From Saprospiraceae bacterium (GTDB lineage Bacteria > Bacteroidota > Bacteroidia > Chitinophagales > Saprospiraceae): DNA of 64,000 nucleotides. The first letter of the stretch is position 1. Every line of letters begins with the position of its first letter. The translations under genes and the position numbers were made by a program. Of this stretch, positions 8,257-17,030 are shown one piece after another. Below the pieces are notes generated by a model that had not been told where the DNA came from, made no database searches, and saw nothing but the letters and a program-made list of their open reading frames with translations. The stretch spans positions 186,001 through 250,000 of the forward strand of contig JAQXDE010000035.1 in the NCBI GenBank assembly GCA_029251525.1, read 5' to 3'.

Positions 8257-9015
8257 TTATTGAATATTATTTTGCATTATTTTGGCTTTTTCGAAAGAAA
8301 TTCCAATCATCTCTTCAATCAAATACTGAGAAATCTTTAATTCCGCATTTGCTTTGATCCTTTTTTCTACAGCTGAATTATAGGAAATGCTAGCTACATT
8401 ATAATCCTTAAAAGTAGCTTTGTCTGCTTTAAAAAGATTCGTAACTAATATTAATGCTTGGTTGGCATTTTCTTCTGCTTGAATGACGGCTTTCAAAGTT
8501 TCTTCGAACATTAAAAAGGTTTCGTACCGTTTTAATATTTCCATTCGCACATTGAGTTTCTTTTGATTGATATTCGATTCAGCAATTTTGACTCTCTGCT
8601 TTGCCATTCCTATTTTGTTTTTACGATTAGAAAGAGTCCCTAGACTGACTGTTGCATTGAAGTTAAAAATGGGGAACAAATTAGTCTGATTAACAGAAGA
8701 TAGGTTGTTTCCAGGAACTACGTAGATAGTGTCTGGATTTAAATTATTTTCATTTAAGTTGATACTAAATTTTACATCATCCATCCAGTCTTTTTTTTCT
8801 GCTTTGACCTCAAACTCTCTTAGACCTTTTTCAAAACTTAGAACTTCATTTTCAGGGCTGTTATTCCAAGCCAATTGGATTAAGTATTCTTTAAAATTTC
8901 GCGTTCTCATTTCAGAAGGAGTAATTACTCGATCAAAATCAATTTTTTGGGAAAAGCATGGGGTAGAAATTAAAAATGAAATTAAAATAAATAAGCCTTT
9001 TTGTAAATTTTGCAT
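8257..9015 (-). CDS. Short TolC-like outer-membrane factor protein
   Basis: The 252-aa precursor has a signal peptide (residues 1-22, CFSQ). The rest resembles the TolC/outer-membrane efflux family: long helices with Asn/Ala/Glu heptads (KIGMAKQRVKIAESNINQKK, ending in ISQYLIEEMIGISFEKA) joined by a beta segment near 115-135 (FNFNATVSLGTL). Normal TolC proteins have two such repeats in about 420-480 aa. This one has roughly one, so it is either a half-length homologue or a specialised component. The neighbouring upstream gene is an O-antigen ligase/polymerase, so an envelope or polysaccharide export role is inferred. A full efflux pump is unlikely, since no membrane-fusion or RND gene is nearby. 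Confidence 0.6.
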   Translation of the reverse strand: MQNLQKGLFILISFLISTPCFSQKIDFDRVITPSEMRTRNFKEYLIQLAWNNSPENEVLSFEKGLREFEVKAEKKDWMDDVKFSINLNENNLNPDTIYVVPGNNLSSVNQTNLFPIFNFNATVSLGTLSNRKNKIGMAKQRVKIAESNINQKKLNVRMEILKRYETFLMFEETLKAVIQAEENANQALILVTNLFKADKATFKDYNVASISYNSAVEKRIKANAELKISQYLIEEMIGISFEKAKIMQNNIQ

Positions 9016-9166
9016 GTTTAAGGTTTTAAAAAAAATTAGAATTGGTCTTTATTTTATTAAATTCTATTGCATCCGACAATGTTTTTTAAAAAAATGTTCA
9101 AACCATAAATTCTGTAATATTATCAATAAATAATACAAATATTTGAATTTGAAAAATACCTAAAAG

Positions 9167-10684
9167 TCAAAATTTCTGAGGGTTTGACGGAAGAGGTTTA
9201 GGTTGTTGAATAGAGGGATAGGCAGCTTTTTTAAAGTTTTCGTCAAAATCTTTTAGCTTAACAATAGCAGCTAAAAATAAGTAAAATATAATACTCGTAG
9301 GAACCTGCAAGATTGCCTCTTGAGGGTAGGAGGCAATGACTAACATAAAAAAAACAGTATTAATAGCAAGATACATGTTTTTTATAACAGGGTCACGTAC
9401 CCGAAAATAGTAATATATACCCCATCGCATAATTTGAAATATTAGTATCATGTATAAAAGTAATCCCACCCAGCCTACTTCTACTGCTAATCGTACAAAC
9501 CCACTGTCGTGATCAAACGAGGCTAGGAATGTTCCAGGTGAAAATCGTCTTCCCCAAAGTCCTGTACTGCCAAGACCTCCACCAAATGGATGCCGTAGCA
9601 CATACGGTTGAATTTTCTGTTGATTTTTTAATCTTACATCTACTACATCTTGGCTATTTTTCAAAACGAAGGCAGATTGAATTCTATAGATTACAGCGCT
9701 TGAAGTTGATTTTAACATAAAGGCAGTTCCAAGAATTAAGAATATCCCACTAGCAACTATGATTTCTTTTCTAAAACTTAATATTGTGAGAAATATTACA
9801 CCAATTGGAATCAAAACTATAGGCGTTCTTGAACCAGCATAAGCCATTGCTAGAAGACAGGCTACTACACAAAGACTACTTATTATTTTCATCCATATTT
9901 TATAAGGGCCCAAAATCAAAATGGAACAAAAGACAGAAGTGTAAGCCATTAAAATTCCAAAAGTGGTAGGATCGGAAAAGAATGAGAATATTCTTAGTCG
10001 TCCCCATTGAAAGAATAATTCAAACGTTTGAGGATTTGAATATAACCAAGCTATTTCCGTATTGCTGAATCCTATCCATTCTTGTTTTAAGCCATATAAC
10101 GCTGAGGTAAATGAGAGAATTAAAATTATTTTTATAGTATTTAGGATAATATTCAATGACTTAAATGCATAACAAGCCACAAAATAAAGTATTATTAAAC
10201 CTGCTACACTCCGAACAGTATAAATCCAAGCTATTTGAGAAACAGCATTAATGTTTATTCCTTGGATCAGATTATATAAAATCCATAAGATCACCCAGAA
10301 ACTAATGGGATGTTTTCCAAAATTCGAATCTCTTTCTTTTATTTGATTAATTACTATGGTGAAAAACATTAGGAATACTAATGCATCTTGGGCTATCCCA
10401 AAAGGCGCATTCACATATTTTTTGATTAAATTAAGGAAGAATGAAATAAAAAGGATTAACGTAAGACCAAAGGAAAGATTTACAATGCAAAACATAAAAA
10501 GAGGTGCACCTAGAATCAGCGCTAAAAGAAATAACCCATATTTAATCCCTAAAGTAGAGATCACGAGAGAAATGGTAACAGCCATCACAGCTAACAATAG
10601 GTAACCCATTGGTGTATCCAGTTTTTTTAAGAAAAACTGGTCGTTCAACCAACTTGAAAAAGAACGATATAGATTAGCGACCAT
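9167..10684 (-). CDS. O-antigen ligase/polymerase family membrane protein
   Basis: I place the start at the ATG at 10684 (MVANLYRSFSSWL), giving 505 aa. The longer frame from 10807 would run through the lpdA terminator hairpin. The protein is polytopic with about 11-12 hydrophobic segments. It has a large periplasmic loop before the last helices (roughly residues 330-405) containing HPFGGGLGSTGLWG and FDHDSGFVRLAVEVGWVG. That loop is characteristic of the Wzy_C/O-antigen ligase family, which joins or polymerises undecaprenyl-linked glycans at the periplasmic face. The C-terminus is Pro-rich and cytoplasmic-looking. It precedes a short TolC-like gene on the same strand by 150 bp. No glycosyltransferases are adjacent, so the glycan is unknown. 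Confidence 0.82.
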   Translation of the reverse strand: MVANLYRSFSSWLNDQFFLKKLDTPMGYLLLAVMAVTISLVISTLGIKYGLFLLALILGAPLFMFCIVNLSFGLTLILFISFFLNLIKKYVNAPFGIAQDALVFLMFFTIVINQIKERDSNFGKHPISFWVILWILYNLIQGININAVSQIAWIYTVRSVAGLIILYFVACYAFKSLNIILNTIKIILILSFTSALYGLKQEWIGFSNTEIAWLYSNPQTFELFFQWGRLRIFSFFSDPTTFGILMAYTSVFCSILILGPYKIWMKIISSLCVVACLLAMAYAGSRTPIVLIPIGVIFLTILSFRKEIIVASGIFLILGTAFMLKSTSSAVIYRIQSAFVLKNSQDVVDVRLKNQQKIQPYVLRHPFGGGLGSTGLWGRRFSPGTFLASFDHDSGFVRLAVEVGWVGLLLYMILIFQIMRWGIYYYFRVRDPVIKNMYLAINTVFFMLVIASYPQEAILQVPTSIIFYLFLAAIVKLKDFDENFKKAAYPSIQQPKPLPSNPQKF

Positions 10685-10791
10685 CTTTTTGTAATTATTA
10701 ATAGATAACCATAGGATTTTAAACCTTAATATCCGAAATTTTCCGCTAACTTGCTCAATAAGTATAGAATAAATTATAATCTGTAAATAGT

Positions 10792-10826
10792 AAACGGTTA
10801 ACCCCATTTTTTGGGATTAACCGTTT
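10792..10826 (-). terminator. Hairpin downstream of lpdA
   Basis: A perfect inverted repeat AAACGGTTAA/TTAACCGTTT, with an inner CCC/GGG pairing, lies 30 bp after the lpdA stop. There is no clear T tract on the minus strand. The arm sequence resembles the long hairpin at 58725-58813, so it may also be a member of a dispersed repeat family. Confidence 0.65.
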
Positions 10827-10855
10827 CTAGAATTAATTTTTTTGAAACTACTATA

Positions 10856-12253
10856 CTACAAATGAATTACTTCACCGTAGGCTGCGGCAGCAGCTTCCAT
10901 TATTGCCTCACTCATCGTAGGGTGAGGATGTATTGTTTTGATGATTTCATGTCCGGTAGTTTCTAACTTTCGGGCGGCAACAACTTCTGCAATCATTTCA
11001 GTTACATTCGCTCCAACCATGTGAGCTCCTAACCATTCTCCATATTTTGCATCAAAAATAACTTTCACAAATCCTTCCTTTACTCCTGCTGCACTTGCTT
11101 TTCCAGAGGCAGAAAAAGGAAACTTACCAACCTTAATTTCATAGCCAGCTTCTTTCGCCGCAGCTTCGGTATAACCAACTGAGGCAACTTCAGGAATGCA
11201 ATAGGTACAAGAGGGAATATTGTTATAGTCTATAGGTTCAGGGTGATGACCTGCAATTTTCTCGACACAAGTAATCGCTTCAGCGGTTGCTACGTGAGCT
11301 AGAGCTGCACCTGCGACAATGTCTCCAATTGCATAAATGCCTGCAACATTAGTTTTATAGTATTCATCCACTGAGACCAAACCTCGATCAGTCTTAATTC
11401 CTAATGCCTCTAGTCCAATATTCTCAGTATTAGGAGAAACACCAACAGCTGATAAAACTACATCACATTCAATCGTTTCTTCTTTTTCTGTTTTATTACT
11501 TTTTACTAAAACTTTACAACCTGCACCCTTGGTGTCTACAGATTGAACAGCAGTGTTTGCCATAACTTTGATACCTTTCTTCTTGAAAATTTTCCCTAAT
11601 TCTTTAGAGATATCGGCATCTTCCCGAGGCACTAAGCCTTGAGGCATATATTCAACTACAGTTACTTCTGTTCCAATTGCATTATAGAAATACGCGAATT
11701 CTGCTCCAATTGCACCAGCTCCGATTACAACCATTTTTTTAGGCTGCTTTTCCATCGTCATGGCTTTTCTATATCCAATTATTTTTTTATTATCTATTGG
11801 TACATTTGGTAATGACCTAGCTCGACCTCCGGTAGCTAAAATAATATGGTCAGCAGTATAGGATTCCACCTTTCCTTTAGAATCAGTTACTTCAACTTTT
11901 TTACCTCTCGCTAATTTACCAAAGCCCTCGATTATAGTGATTTTATTTTTCTTCATTAAAAATTTAATCCCATTACTCATTCCATTAGCAACTCCTCGGC
12001 TTCTTTCAACCATTCCACCAAAGTCAGCTTTGGCACTCGAGACTTTGATTCCATAGTCTGCTGCATGTGAAATATATTCAAAAACTTGAGCACTCTTTAA
12101 CAATGCCTTTGTTGGAATACATCCCCAATTAAGACAAATACCTCCTAATTCATCACGTTCCACAATTGCTACTTTTTTTCCTAATTGAGCTGCTCGAATT
12201 GCAGCAGGATATCCACCTGGGCCTGAACCAATTACAATAATATCGAAATTCAT
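10856..12253 (-). CDS. lpdA: Dihydrolipoyl dehydrogenase
   Basis: This is the E3 flavoprotein of the 2-oxoacid dehydrogenase and/or glycine cleavage complexes: it reoxidises dihydrolipoamide using FAD and NAD+. The 465-aa sequence has the FAD-binding GSGPGGYPAA (9-18). The redox-active disulfide lies in GGICLNWGCIPTKA (C40 and C45), and the NAD-binding motif is VIGAGAIGAEFAYFY (about 176-190). YAIGDIVAG closes the FAD domain. The dimer-interface catalytic His-Glu is in HPHPTMSEAIMEA near the C-terminus. Length and motifs are fully typical. It has no E1/E2 neighbours, so it is probably a shared E3. A TAnnTTTG promoter is visible at 12288-12295. Confidence 0.97.
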   Translation of the reverse strand: MNFDIIVIGSGPGGYPAAIRAAQLGKKVAIVERDELGGICLNWGCIPTKALLKSAQVFEYISHAADYGIKVSSAKADFGGMVERSRGVANGMSNGIKFLMKKNKITIIEGFGKLARGKKVEVTDSKGKVESYTADHIILATGGRARSLPNVPIDNKKIIGYRKAMTMEKQPKKMVVIGAGAIGAEFAYFYNAIGTEVTVVEYMPQGLVPREDADISKELGKIFKKKGIKVMANTAVQSVDTKGAGCKVLVKSNKTEKEETIECDVVLSAVGVSPNTENIGLEALGIKTDRGLVSVDEYYKTNVAGIYAIGDIVAGAALAHVATAEAITCVEKIAGHHPEPIDYNNIPSCTYCIPEVASVGYTEAAAKEAGYEIKVGKFPFSASGKASAAGVKEGFVKVIFDAKYGEWLGAHMVGANVTEMIAEVVAARKLETTGHEIIKTIHPHPTMSEAIMEAAAAAYGEVIHL

Positions 12254-12287
12254 ATTTTTTTGATTTGAAGGTTATTTAAAACGGGGG

Positions 12288-12295
12288 CAAAGATA
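12288..12295 (-). promoter_or_regulatory. Putative -7 element TATCTTTG of lpdA
   Basis: TATCTTTG on the minus strand, 35 nt upstream of the lpdA ATG and in the short gap after the EamA gene, matches TAnnTTTG. No convincing -33 box. Confidence 0.5.
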
Positions 12296-12334
12296 ATAAT
12301 TAACGACAAATAAAACCCTGAAATATTTTTAAAT

Positions 12335-13213
12335 TTAACTCCCTCTACTTTTTGATTTCTGATTAAAAAATGACTCGAATATAACCGTAATAGTTATTAA
12401 AGCGCCTCCAATCCAGTTTCGCCAAGCAGGGATTTCAGACAGAAAAAGCATTGCAATAATAATCCCAAAAATCGGTTGAATACCACTCATTATACTAACT
12501 GTACTTACCGAAAAATATCGAAAACTATTGAGAAATAGTGTATGTCCGATAGATGTTGTCACTAGTCCTAAAAATAAGATAAAGGGTAATTGATCGGCGG
12601 GAATTTTTTCTTTATAAAGAAAATGTATAGGAAAAAGTATAATAAGCATTACTGCCATTTGGTAAAACATTAAGATGGAACCATTGAATTTTTTTACTTG
12701 AGTTTTTAAGATAATATTTCGTGTTGAGTAGGCGAGAGCAGAGAATAGTCCCATTATTAAACCTTGGGTCATTTTATTCTCAAAAGATAAATCTGGTGCC
12801 AAAAAATAAACACCTATTAGAACAATAAAACCTAAAATCAGATGATGTTTTTGAAACTTAGTTTTTAATATTAAAGGTTCAAGTAAAGCAGTTATAACGG
12901 GGTAGGTAAATAATGAAAGCATTCCTATAGCCACATTTGACCATTGCAAGGCATAAAAATATGTAACCCAATGTGTTGTCATTAATAAACCAGAGGCAAA
13001 GAAGACGAATCCATGTTTTTTAAATTGAAATTGAAAAGATAGTTTTTTCCATTTACAAAAAATGCCTAGAAAGAATAATGCAAACAGGGCTCTCCACCAA
13101 ATAGTCACCGGCGGAGGTAAGTTAATATATCTCCCTAATACTCCAGAGGTACTTATGCACAACATGGCGAAATTGAGTAATAAGATATTATGAAGATGAT
13201 TTTGTTTTTGCAA
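12335..13213 (-). CDS. EamA/DMT-family transporter
   Basis: The 292-aa polytopic membrane protein has ten predicted hydrophobic helices in two homologous halves, the drug/metabolite transporter (EamA) layout. Typical features are the SGVLGRY and PPVTIWWRALFALFFLG opening, WSNVAIGMLSLFTYPVITALLEPLIL at the end of half one, and SVSTVSIMSGIQPIFGIIIAMLFLSE in half two. Members export or import small metabolites, and nothing here specifies the substrate. It lies between the coiled-coil/OmpA cluster and lpdA, with an lpdA promoter in the gap, so it is probably transcribed separately. Confidence 0.9.
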   Translation of the reverse strand: MQKQNHLHNILLLNFAMLCISTSGVLGRYINLPPPVTIWWRALFALFFLGIFCKWKKLSFQFQFKKHGFVFFASGLLMTTHWVTYFYALQWSNVAIGMLSLFTYPVITALLEPLILKTKFQKHHLILGFIVLIGVYFLAPDLSFENKMTQGLIMGLFSALAYSTRNIILKTQVKKFNGSILMFYQMAVMLIILFPIHFLYKEKIPADQLPFILFLGLVTTSIGHTLFLNSFRYFSVSTVSIMSGIQPIFGIIIAMLFLSEIPAWRNWIGGALITITVIFESFFNQKSKSRGS

Positions 13214-13238
13214 AATTTAGATTAATTGTTTAAAAAAA

Positions 13239-13273
13239 GAAACCCCAGAAGAACAAAGTCTTCGTGGGGTCTC
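13239..13273 (-). terminator. Intrinsic terminator of the coiled-coil membrane protein gene
   Basis: On the minus strand a GACCCCACGAAGA/TCTTCTGGGGTTTC stem with one bulge is followed by TTTCTTTTTTT. It lies 40 bp after the stop at 13313. Confidence 0.8.
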
Positions 13274-13312
13274 AGAATTACTGATACTACTTCTACTGTA
13301 AATTCTTTGTTT

Positions 13313-13795
13313 TTATATGTTTCTTTTGCTATTTAATTCAATAGCAAGTTCTTCTTTTTCTTTTGATATCTCAGAATATTGAACTTGCCATTCTAGGCTT
13401 TCTCTTTTTATTATATCTATCTCAGAGTTTAATTTATTGATCTGAGCATTGAGGTCGTTTATTTTTTTATCTAAATTGGATGTATCTACAAACCCATCTT
13501 TTTCAATAAAAGATTGTTCATTAATACTTGAATTTGATTTATCTAAAAGCATGCTTAGCTTTAGATTCAGTCGTTCGTTTTCGTAGACTAAATCTTGTTT
13601 TTCTTTTTCCAAATGATTAGCATGTGTTTGAAGCTTGTTATTTTGGCTTTTGGCATGTTGAAGTTCTTTTCGAGCAGCCGTATTTCCTGAAATCGCTTTA
13701 TTTAATTTTGGTTGTTTCCACGACCACGCACTCAAGAATCCGAGGATACTTGAAATCAACATAAAACATAATACATAAATTGCAATTGTACTCAT
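13313..13795 (-). CDS. Membrane-anchored coiled-coil protein, function unknown
   Basis: The 160-aa protein has one N-terminal transmembrane helix (residues about 4-24). A short basic linker (WKQPKLNKAISGN) is followed by two coiled-coil stretches (about 43-85 and 108-157) separated by a Ser/Asn-rich hinge. I recognise no named family. It starts 76 bp after the OmpA-family gene on the same strand and ends at a clear terminator, so the two probably form an operon. A structural or scaffolding role at the inner membrane, perhaps with the OmpA-like protein, is inferred only from context and architecture. Confidence 0.75.
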   Translation of the reverse strand: MSTIAIYVLCFMLISSILGFLSAWSWKQPKLNKAISGNTAARKELQHAKSQNNKLQTHANHLEKEKQDLVYENERLNLKLSMLLDKSNSSINEQSFIEKDGFVDTSNLDKKINDLNAQINKLNSEIDIIKRESLEWQVQYSEISKEKEELAIELNSKRNI

Positions 13796-13871
13796 AACGA
13801 TTTAATTGAGTTCAGAATAACTTTGGGTATAATTAAAGCTAAAATAATCAAACAAAAAACCAATGCTTAGC

Positions 13872-14810
13872 TTATCGTTTGATTATTGAGATTTCAACTC
13901 TTCTATTTTTGGTTCTTCCTGCCAAACTATTATTAGATCCAATGGGTGCTGAAGAACCCTGTGAATCCGTTTTGATTCTGCGTTTTTCAATTTGGTAATT
14001 CAAAAGTACATCTCGCAACTTTCTAGCGCGATATTTTCCAAAGTTAAAATGTTTGCTTTCGTCCCCAATATTGTCTGTATGTCCCATTAATAAGAGACGG
14101 TATTTAGGATGCTCCTTAAGATACTTTGCCAAAGATTTAAGGTAAATATCTACTTTTTCATCTATCTCAGGTTTGAAAGTATTCTCTCGGTAGAAAATAA
14201 TGTATGTTTTATTTTCTTGAAAGTTGCTTTCGTTTTTTAAAATAGTATCTATCTCATTTATTGGAGTATTAAGTCCTGTTTTGTTTCTTTTAATCTTTCC
14301 AACAGAATCAACTTGGACAATTTCATCTTGGGTTTCAAAATTAAATTCAAGCCCAGTCATTATTTTTCCACATATCAAATTTATCTCTGCAAGTGAATCA
14401 GCTTTAACTTCTATTAATTTTCCAGGTGCACCATAAGTTACCAACTCTTTTTTGATAGCCTCTGCTCGTGCAACCCCATTATTTGGAAAATCAGAATCAT
14501 TTAATTCATCAATTCCAAATCTTCCTGTTAAAATTAATTTTTTCTTAGAATTATTTGCAAGATATAGCGCTACGCTTTTGAGGCTTGAAAGAGCTTGCAA
14601 CGGAATAATAGGTTCCCAATCTGAGTACTCAAAAGTAATGGAGTTATCAGATTTTGTTTGGAAGTTTCCATCTAAAATGGTAAATGGGACTTCGCATTTA
14701 GGATTTCCATATGTATCCAATTGATTATATTTAAAATTAAACCACCATGTCGCAACGCCAAGCCAAATGACCAACAAAGATAGAATTAATGGAAAGATCA
14801 GCTTACTCAT
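13872..14810 (-). CDS. OmpA-family peptidoglycan-binding protein
   Basis: The ATG at 14810 (MSKLIFPLILSLLVIWLGVATWW) is preferred; the frame continues upstream to 15041, but those 77 residues are AT-driven and not protein-like. The resulting 312-aa protein has one N-terminal transmembrane anchor and no beta-barrel. A BON-like/OmpA-like region sits at about 60-165. The C-terminal OmpA domain (about 210-312) is recognisable by LLLMGHTDNIGDE, FGKYRARKLRDVLL and NNSLAGRTKNRRVEI, which bind diaminopimelate in peptidoglycan. Its role would be tethering the membrane to the cell wall. It is followed by the coiled-coil membrane protein gene. Confidence 0.87.
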   Translation of the reverse strand: MSKLIFPLILSLLVIWLGVATWWFNFKYNQLDTYGNPKCEVPFTILDGNFQTKSDNSITFEYSDWEPIIPLQALSSLKSVALYLANNSKKKLILTGRFGIDELNDSDFPNNGVARAEAIKKELVTYGAPGKLIEVKADSLAEINLICGKIMTGLEFNFETQDEIVQVDSVGKIKRNKTGLNTPINEIDTILKNESNFQENKTYIIFYRENTFKPEIDEKVDIYLKSLAKYLKEHPKYRLLLMGHTDNIGDESKHFNFGKYRARKLRDVLLNYQIEKRRIKTDSQGSSAPIGSNNSLAGRTKNRRVEISIIKR

Positions 14811-15105
14811 TGGTATGTTTTGAAATAATAGTTTTCTGATTTTTTCGCATATTAAATATGCTAGGTAGGTACGTATGCGTAAAGTAAAGATATATAAATT
14901 GATTTTTCTTTCAAAATAGAATCTTGAAAAATTGTATTTTTTTGCAATATGTTCATTTATAGAACATATTATAAAATTTAGTATAGTAATAATTAATATT
15001 TGTTTTTTGCCATATATCAAGTAGTTACATTCATTTTGCATTGAATTTACTTGGCACTCTTTATGTAAATATATTAAATATAAAAATATGTTTGTTTTAT
15101 AAGAT

Positions 15106-15594
15106 TTATTTAGCCGCTTGTGAAATTTTTACAATTACTTGAGATTCTTCAATTCCGACTAGTTTGTCTATTTTAACAAAAATTCCATCTTGAATTCCTA
15201 CTTGTTCTCCCAAAGGGAACACCTTTGGGTCATTTTGTATCAATACTCCAAAAGCCGAAACACCTTCCACCTCTTTTGCTGATCTAGCCATATTGAAGAA
15301 TTGTTCTGCTGCTTGGTTGACCCAAAATTCATCAGTCTTATCCTTAAAATCACCCGAAATAAAAAAATGATATTCTTGCTGAGAATCATTGCAAATAGTT
15401 TGAAATAACTCCAATCTTACTCCATTTGGAAAAGTGGCTTTTTCAGTAGCTTTAGTTCCTTTATGATCAAAACTATGATTGGTGATATTAGATGTAGTGG
15501 ATGTAAAAATTGGGTTAATATTGTATTTGCATTTTTGTTCCTCTTCACAAGAAGTCAATAGTGAAATGAATAGTAAAAGTTGGAATAATTTCAT
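15106..15594 (-). CDS. Hypothetical lipoprotein
   Basis: The 162-aa precursor has a lipoprotein signal peptide with Cys at residue 16 (LLTSC). The mature protein is acidic then mixed alpha/beta, with no motif I can name. It contains FPNGVRLELFQTICNDS and ends in IVKISQAAK. It lies 38 bp downstream of the WG-repeat lipoprotein gene on the same strand, so co-transcription is likely, and both would face the periplasm or the cell surface. No function can be assigned. Confidence 0.8.
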   Translation of the reverse strand: MKLFQLLLFISLLTSCEEEQKCKYNINPIFTSTTSNITNHSFDHKGTKATEKATFPNGVRLELFQTICNDSQQEYHFFISGDFKDKTDEFWVNQAAEQFFNMARSAKEVEGVSAFGVLIQNDPKVFPLGEQVGIQDGIFVKIDKLVGIEESQVIVKISQAAK

Positions 15595-15631
15595 TTGAGT
15601 AAAATTGATTTTATTTAATGTTATTGTATTG

Positions 15632-16786
15632 TTATAATTGAACCCTAGCTAATCCTTCTGAGAAATCTCTTGCATCCTTCCAAATAGGGTCCAAAACTAA
15701 TTCACCATTTGGATTAATAAATCCAATTCCATTCAGATAGGCTGCTCTAGCTAAACCTTCTTTAAAATCCCAGACTAAACTAAAACGTGCTGGTGTAATT
15801 GCTTGCCCCTTTTCATCCAAAAAACCCCATAGGAAACCCTCATTATATCCTGCTCTTTTTTCTGAAAAGTTATAAAGCATATTATAGCTTTTGGCCATGA
15901 CAGGTGTACCATTCTCATTGATGTAATTATATCTTTGATTTATGACAGTTGCCCAAAGATTATTTCCAGCATACCAAATTTCATCATACTTCAGATTCAC
16001 CATAACTTCATTTCGTGAATTGATTAAACCATACTTACCATTTTTTAAAACTGGAGCAAGATTATTTTCAAAATTTTTAGCATTATCAAAGATTGGTTTA
16101 ATGATCCATTTTCCATTTAAATCTATAAATCCATATTTTCCGTTTTTTCGAGCTTTTGCAATTCCATTGTTAAAGAAGCTAAGGTATTCGAATTGGTGGG
16201 GAATTATAATTTCACCTTGATAATTAATCATACCATAATCGCCAAGGTATTTTATTTTGGCTAAACCATTCTTGAAGTTAGAGGCTTGATCATAAATTGG
16301 TTCAATAACTTTTTCTCCATTTTTATTAATAAATCCAAAAGCACCTAATTCAAAAAAACGAGCAAAATTTTCATGAAAATCTTCTACTAAATCGAATTCT
16401 GGTTCAATTGTGAAATTACCTTTTGGATCAATAAACCCCATTTTGTTATTGAAAGTCAGAATACGGGCGACTCCTCCAGAAAATGACCACGCTGCTTTAA
16501 ATTGTGCAGGGATTACCTCTTCTCCTTTTTTATTGATATACCCCCACCTTCCTTTTTTTCTAATTACGGCAAGCCCTTCTTTAAAATTTCTTGCATCATC
16601 AAAGCGGTCTTTAATGACTACTTGCCCGGTCTTATTGATGTAACCCCATTTGAATTTAGCTTCTTCAAAATCTTCTTCTTCAGCTGGTAACTCAAAGTTA
16701 CTTACCTCTCTTTCTCTCGATTCTTCCACGCATCCATAGGAAGAAAAAAGAAAAATTAATAAAATCAATCGAATTGAAAATTTCAT
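15632..16786 (-). CDS. WG-repeat lipoprotein
   Basis: The 384-aa precursor has a lipobox at SSYGC (Cys19), then an acidic linker. Almost the whole remainder is WG/WG-like repeats of about 33 residues: KWGYINKTGQVVI, RWGYINKKGEEVI, KMGFIDPKGNFTI, FGFINKNGEKVI, KYGFIDLNGKWII and so on. I count about ten, each followed by an F(K/S)EGLA-type segment. WG-repeat (KWG) proteins are widespread in Bacteroidota and Firmicutes; their role is generally unknown, but they behave as beta-rich interaction modules. The gene probably forms a two-gene operon with the downstream lipoprotein. Confidence 0.92.
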   Translation of the reverse strand: MKFSIRLILLIFLFSSYGCVEESREREVSNFELPAEEEDFEEAKFKWGYINKTGQVVIKDRFDDARNFKEGLAVIRKKGRWGYINKKGEEVIPAQFKAAWSFSGGVARILTFNNKMGFIDPKGNFTIEPEFDLVEDFHENFARFFELGAFGFINKNGEKVIEPIYDQASNFKNGLAKIKYLGDYGMINYQGEIIIPHQFEYLSFFNNGIAKARKNGKYGFIDLNGKWIIKPIFDNAKNFENNLAPVLKNGKYGLINSRNEVMVNLKYDEIWYAGNNLWATVINQRYNYINENGTPVMAKSYNMLYNFSEKRAGYNEGFLWGFLDEKGQAITPARFSLVWDFKEGLARAAYLNGIGFINPNGELVLDPIWKDARDFSEGLARVQL

Positions 16787-16937
16787 AAATGAGAAAAGGT
16801 AACGTAGTTCTAAAATTTTGTTTTTAAGGTAAAACAGATTCTCTGATGAATGTACTTTTTTGAGATATATTTTTTAGAGGAAAATAAAAACGTAAGTTAG
16901 TAGTTTTCGAATCTAAACCCAATTTTACAAAAAAAAC

Positions 16938-16963
16938 AAACGAATATTTCATAGTATTCGTTT
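16938..16963 (-). terminator. Hairpin with U tract on the minus strand
   Basis: AAACGAATA/TATTCGTTT (9-bp stem, 8-nt loop) is followed on the minus strand by GTTTTTTTT. It would stop leftward transcription before the WG-repeat gene, although no minus-strand gene lies immediately to the right, so its client is unclear. Confidence 0.55.
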
Positions 16964-16976
16964 CAAGAGGTAAATT

Positions 16977-16984
16977 TACCTTTG
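16977..16984 (+). promoter_or_regulatory. Putative -7 element TACCTTTG within a palindrome
   Basis: TACCTTTG matches TAnnTTTG 47 nt before the ATG at 17031. Its first half overlaps a perfect 12-bp palindrome GGTAAATTTACC (16969-16980), which could be an operator. Confidence 0.5.
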
Positions 16985-17030
16985 AATGTAAATTAATAGA
17001 TTAAATATCAATTTATAAATTCTTTTTTCC

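Noticed and set aside
10685-10807. N-terminal extension of the O-antigen ligase
   Set aside because: It would require translation from within the lpdA terminator hairpin; the ATG at 10684 is a better start.
14811-15041. N-terminal extension of the OmpA-family protein by 77 residues
   Set aside because: The segment is Ile/Lys/Phe/Tyr-rich as expected of AT-rich non-coding DNA, and the internal ATG is followed by a proper membrane anchor.
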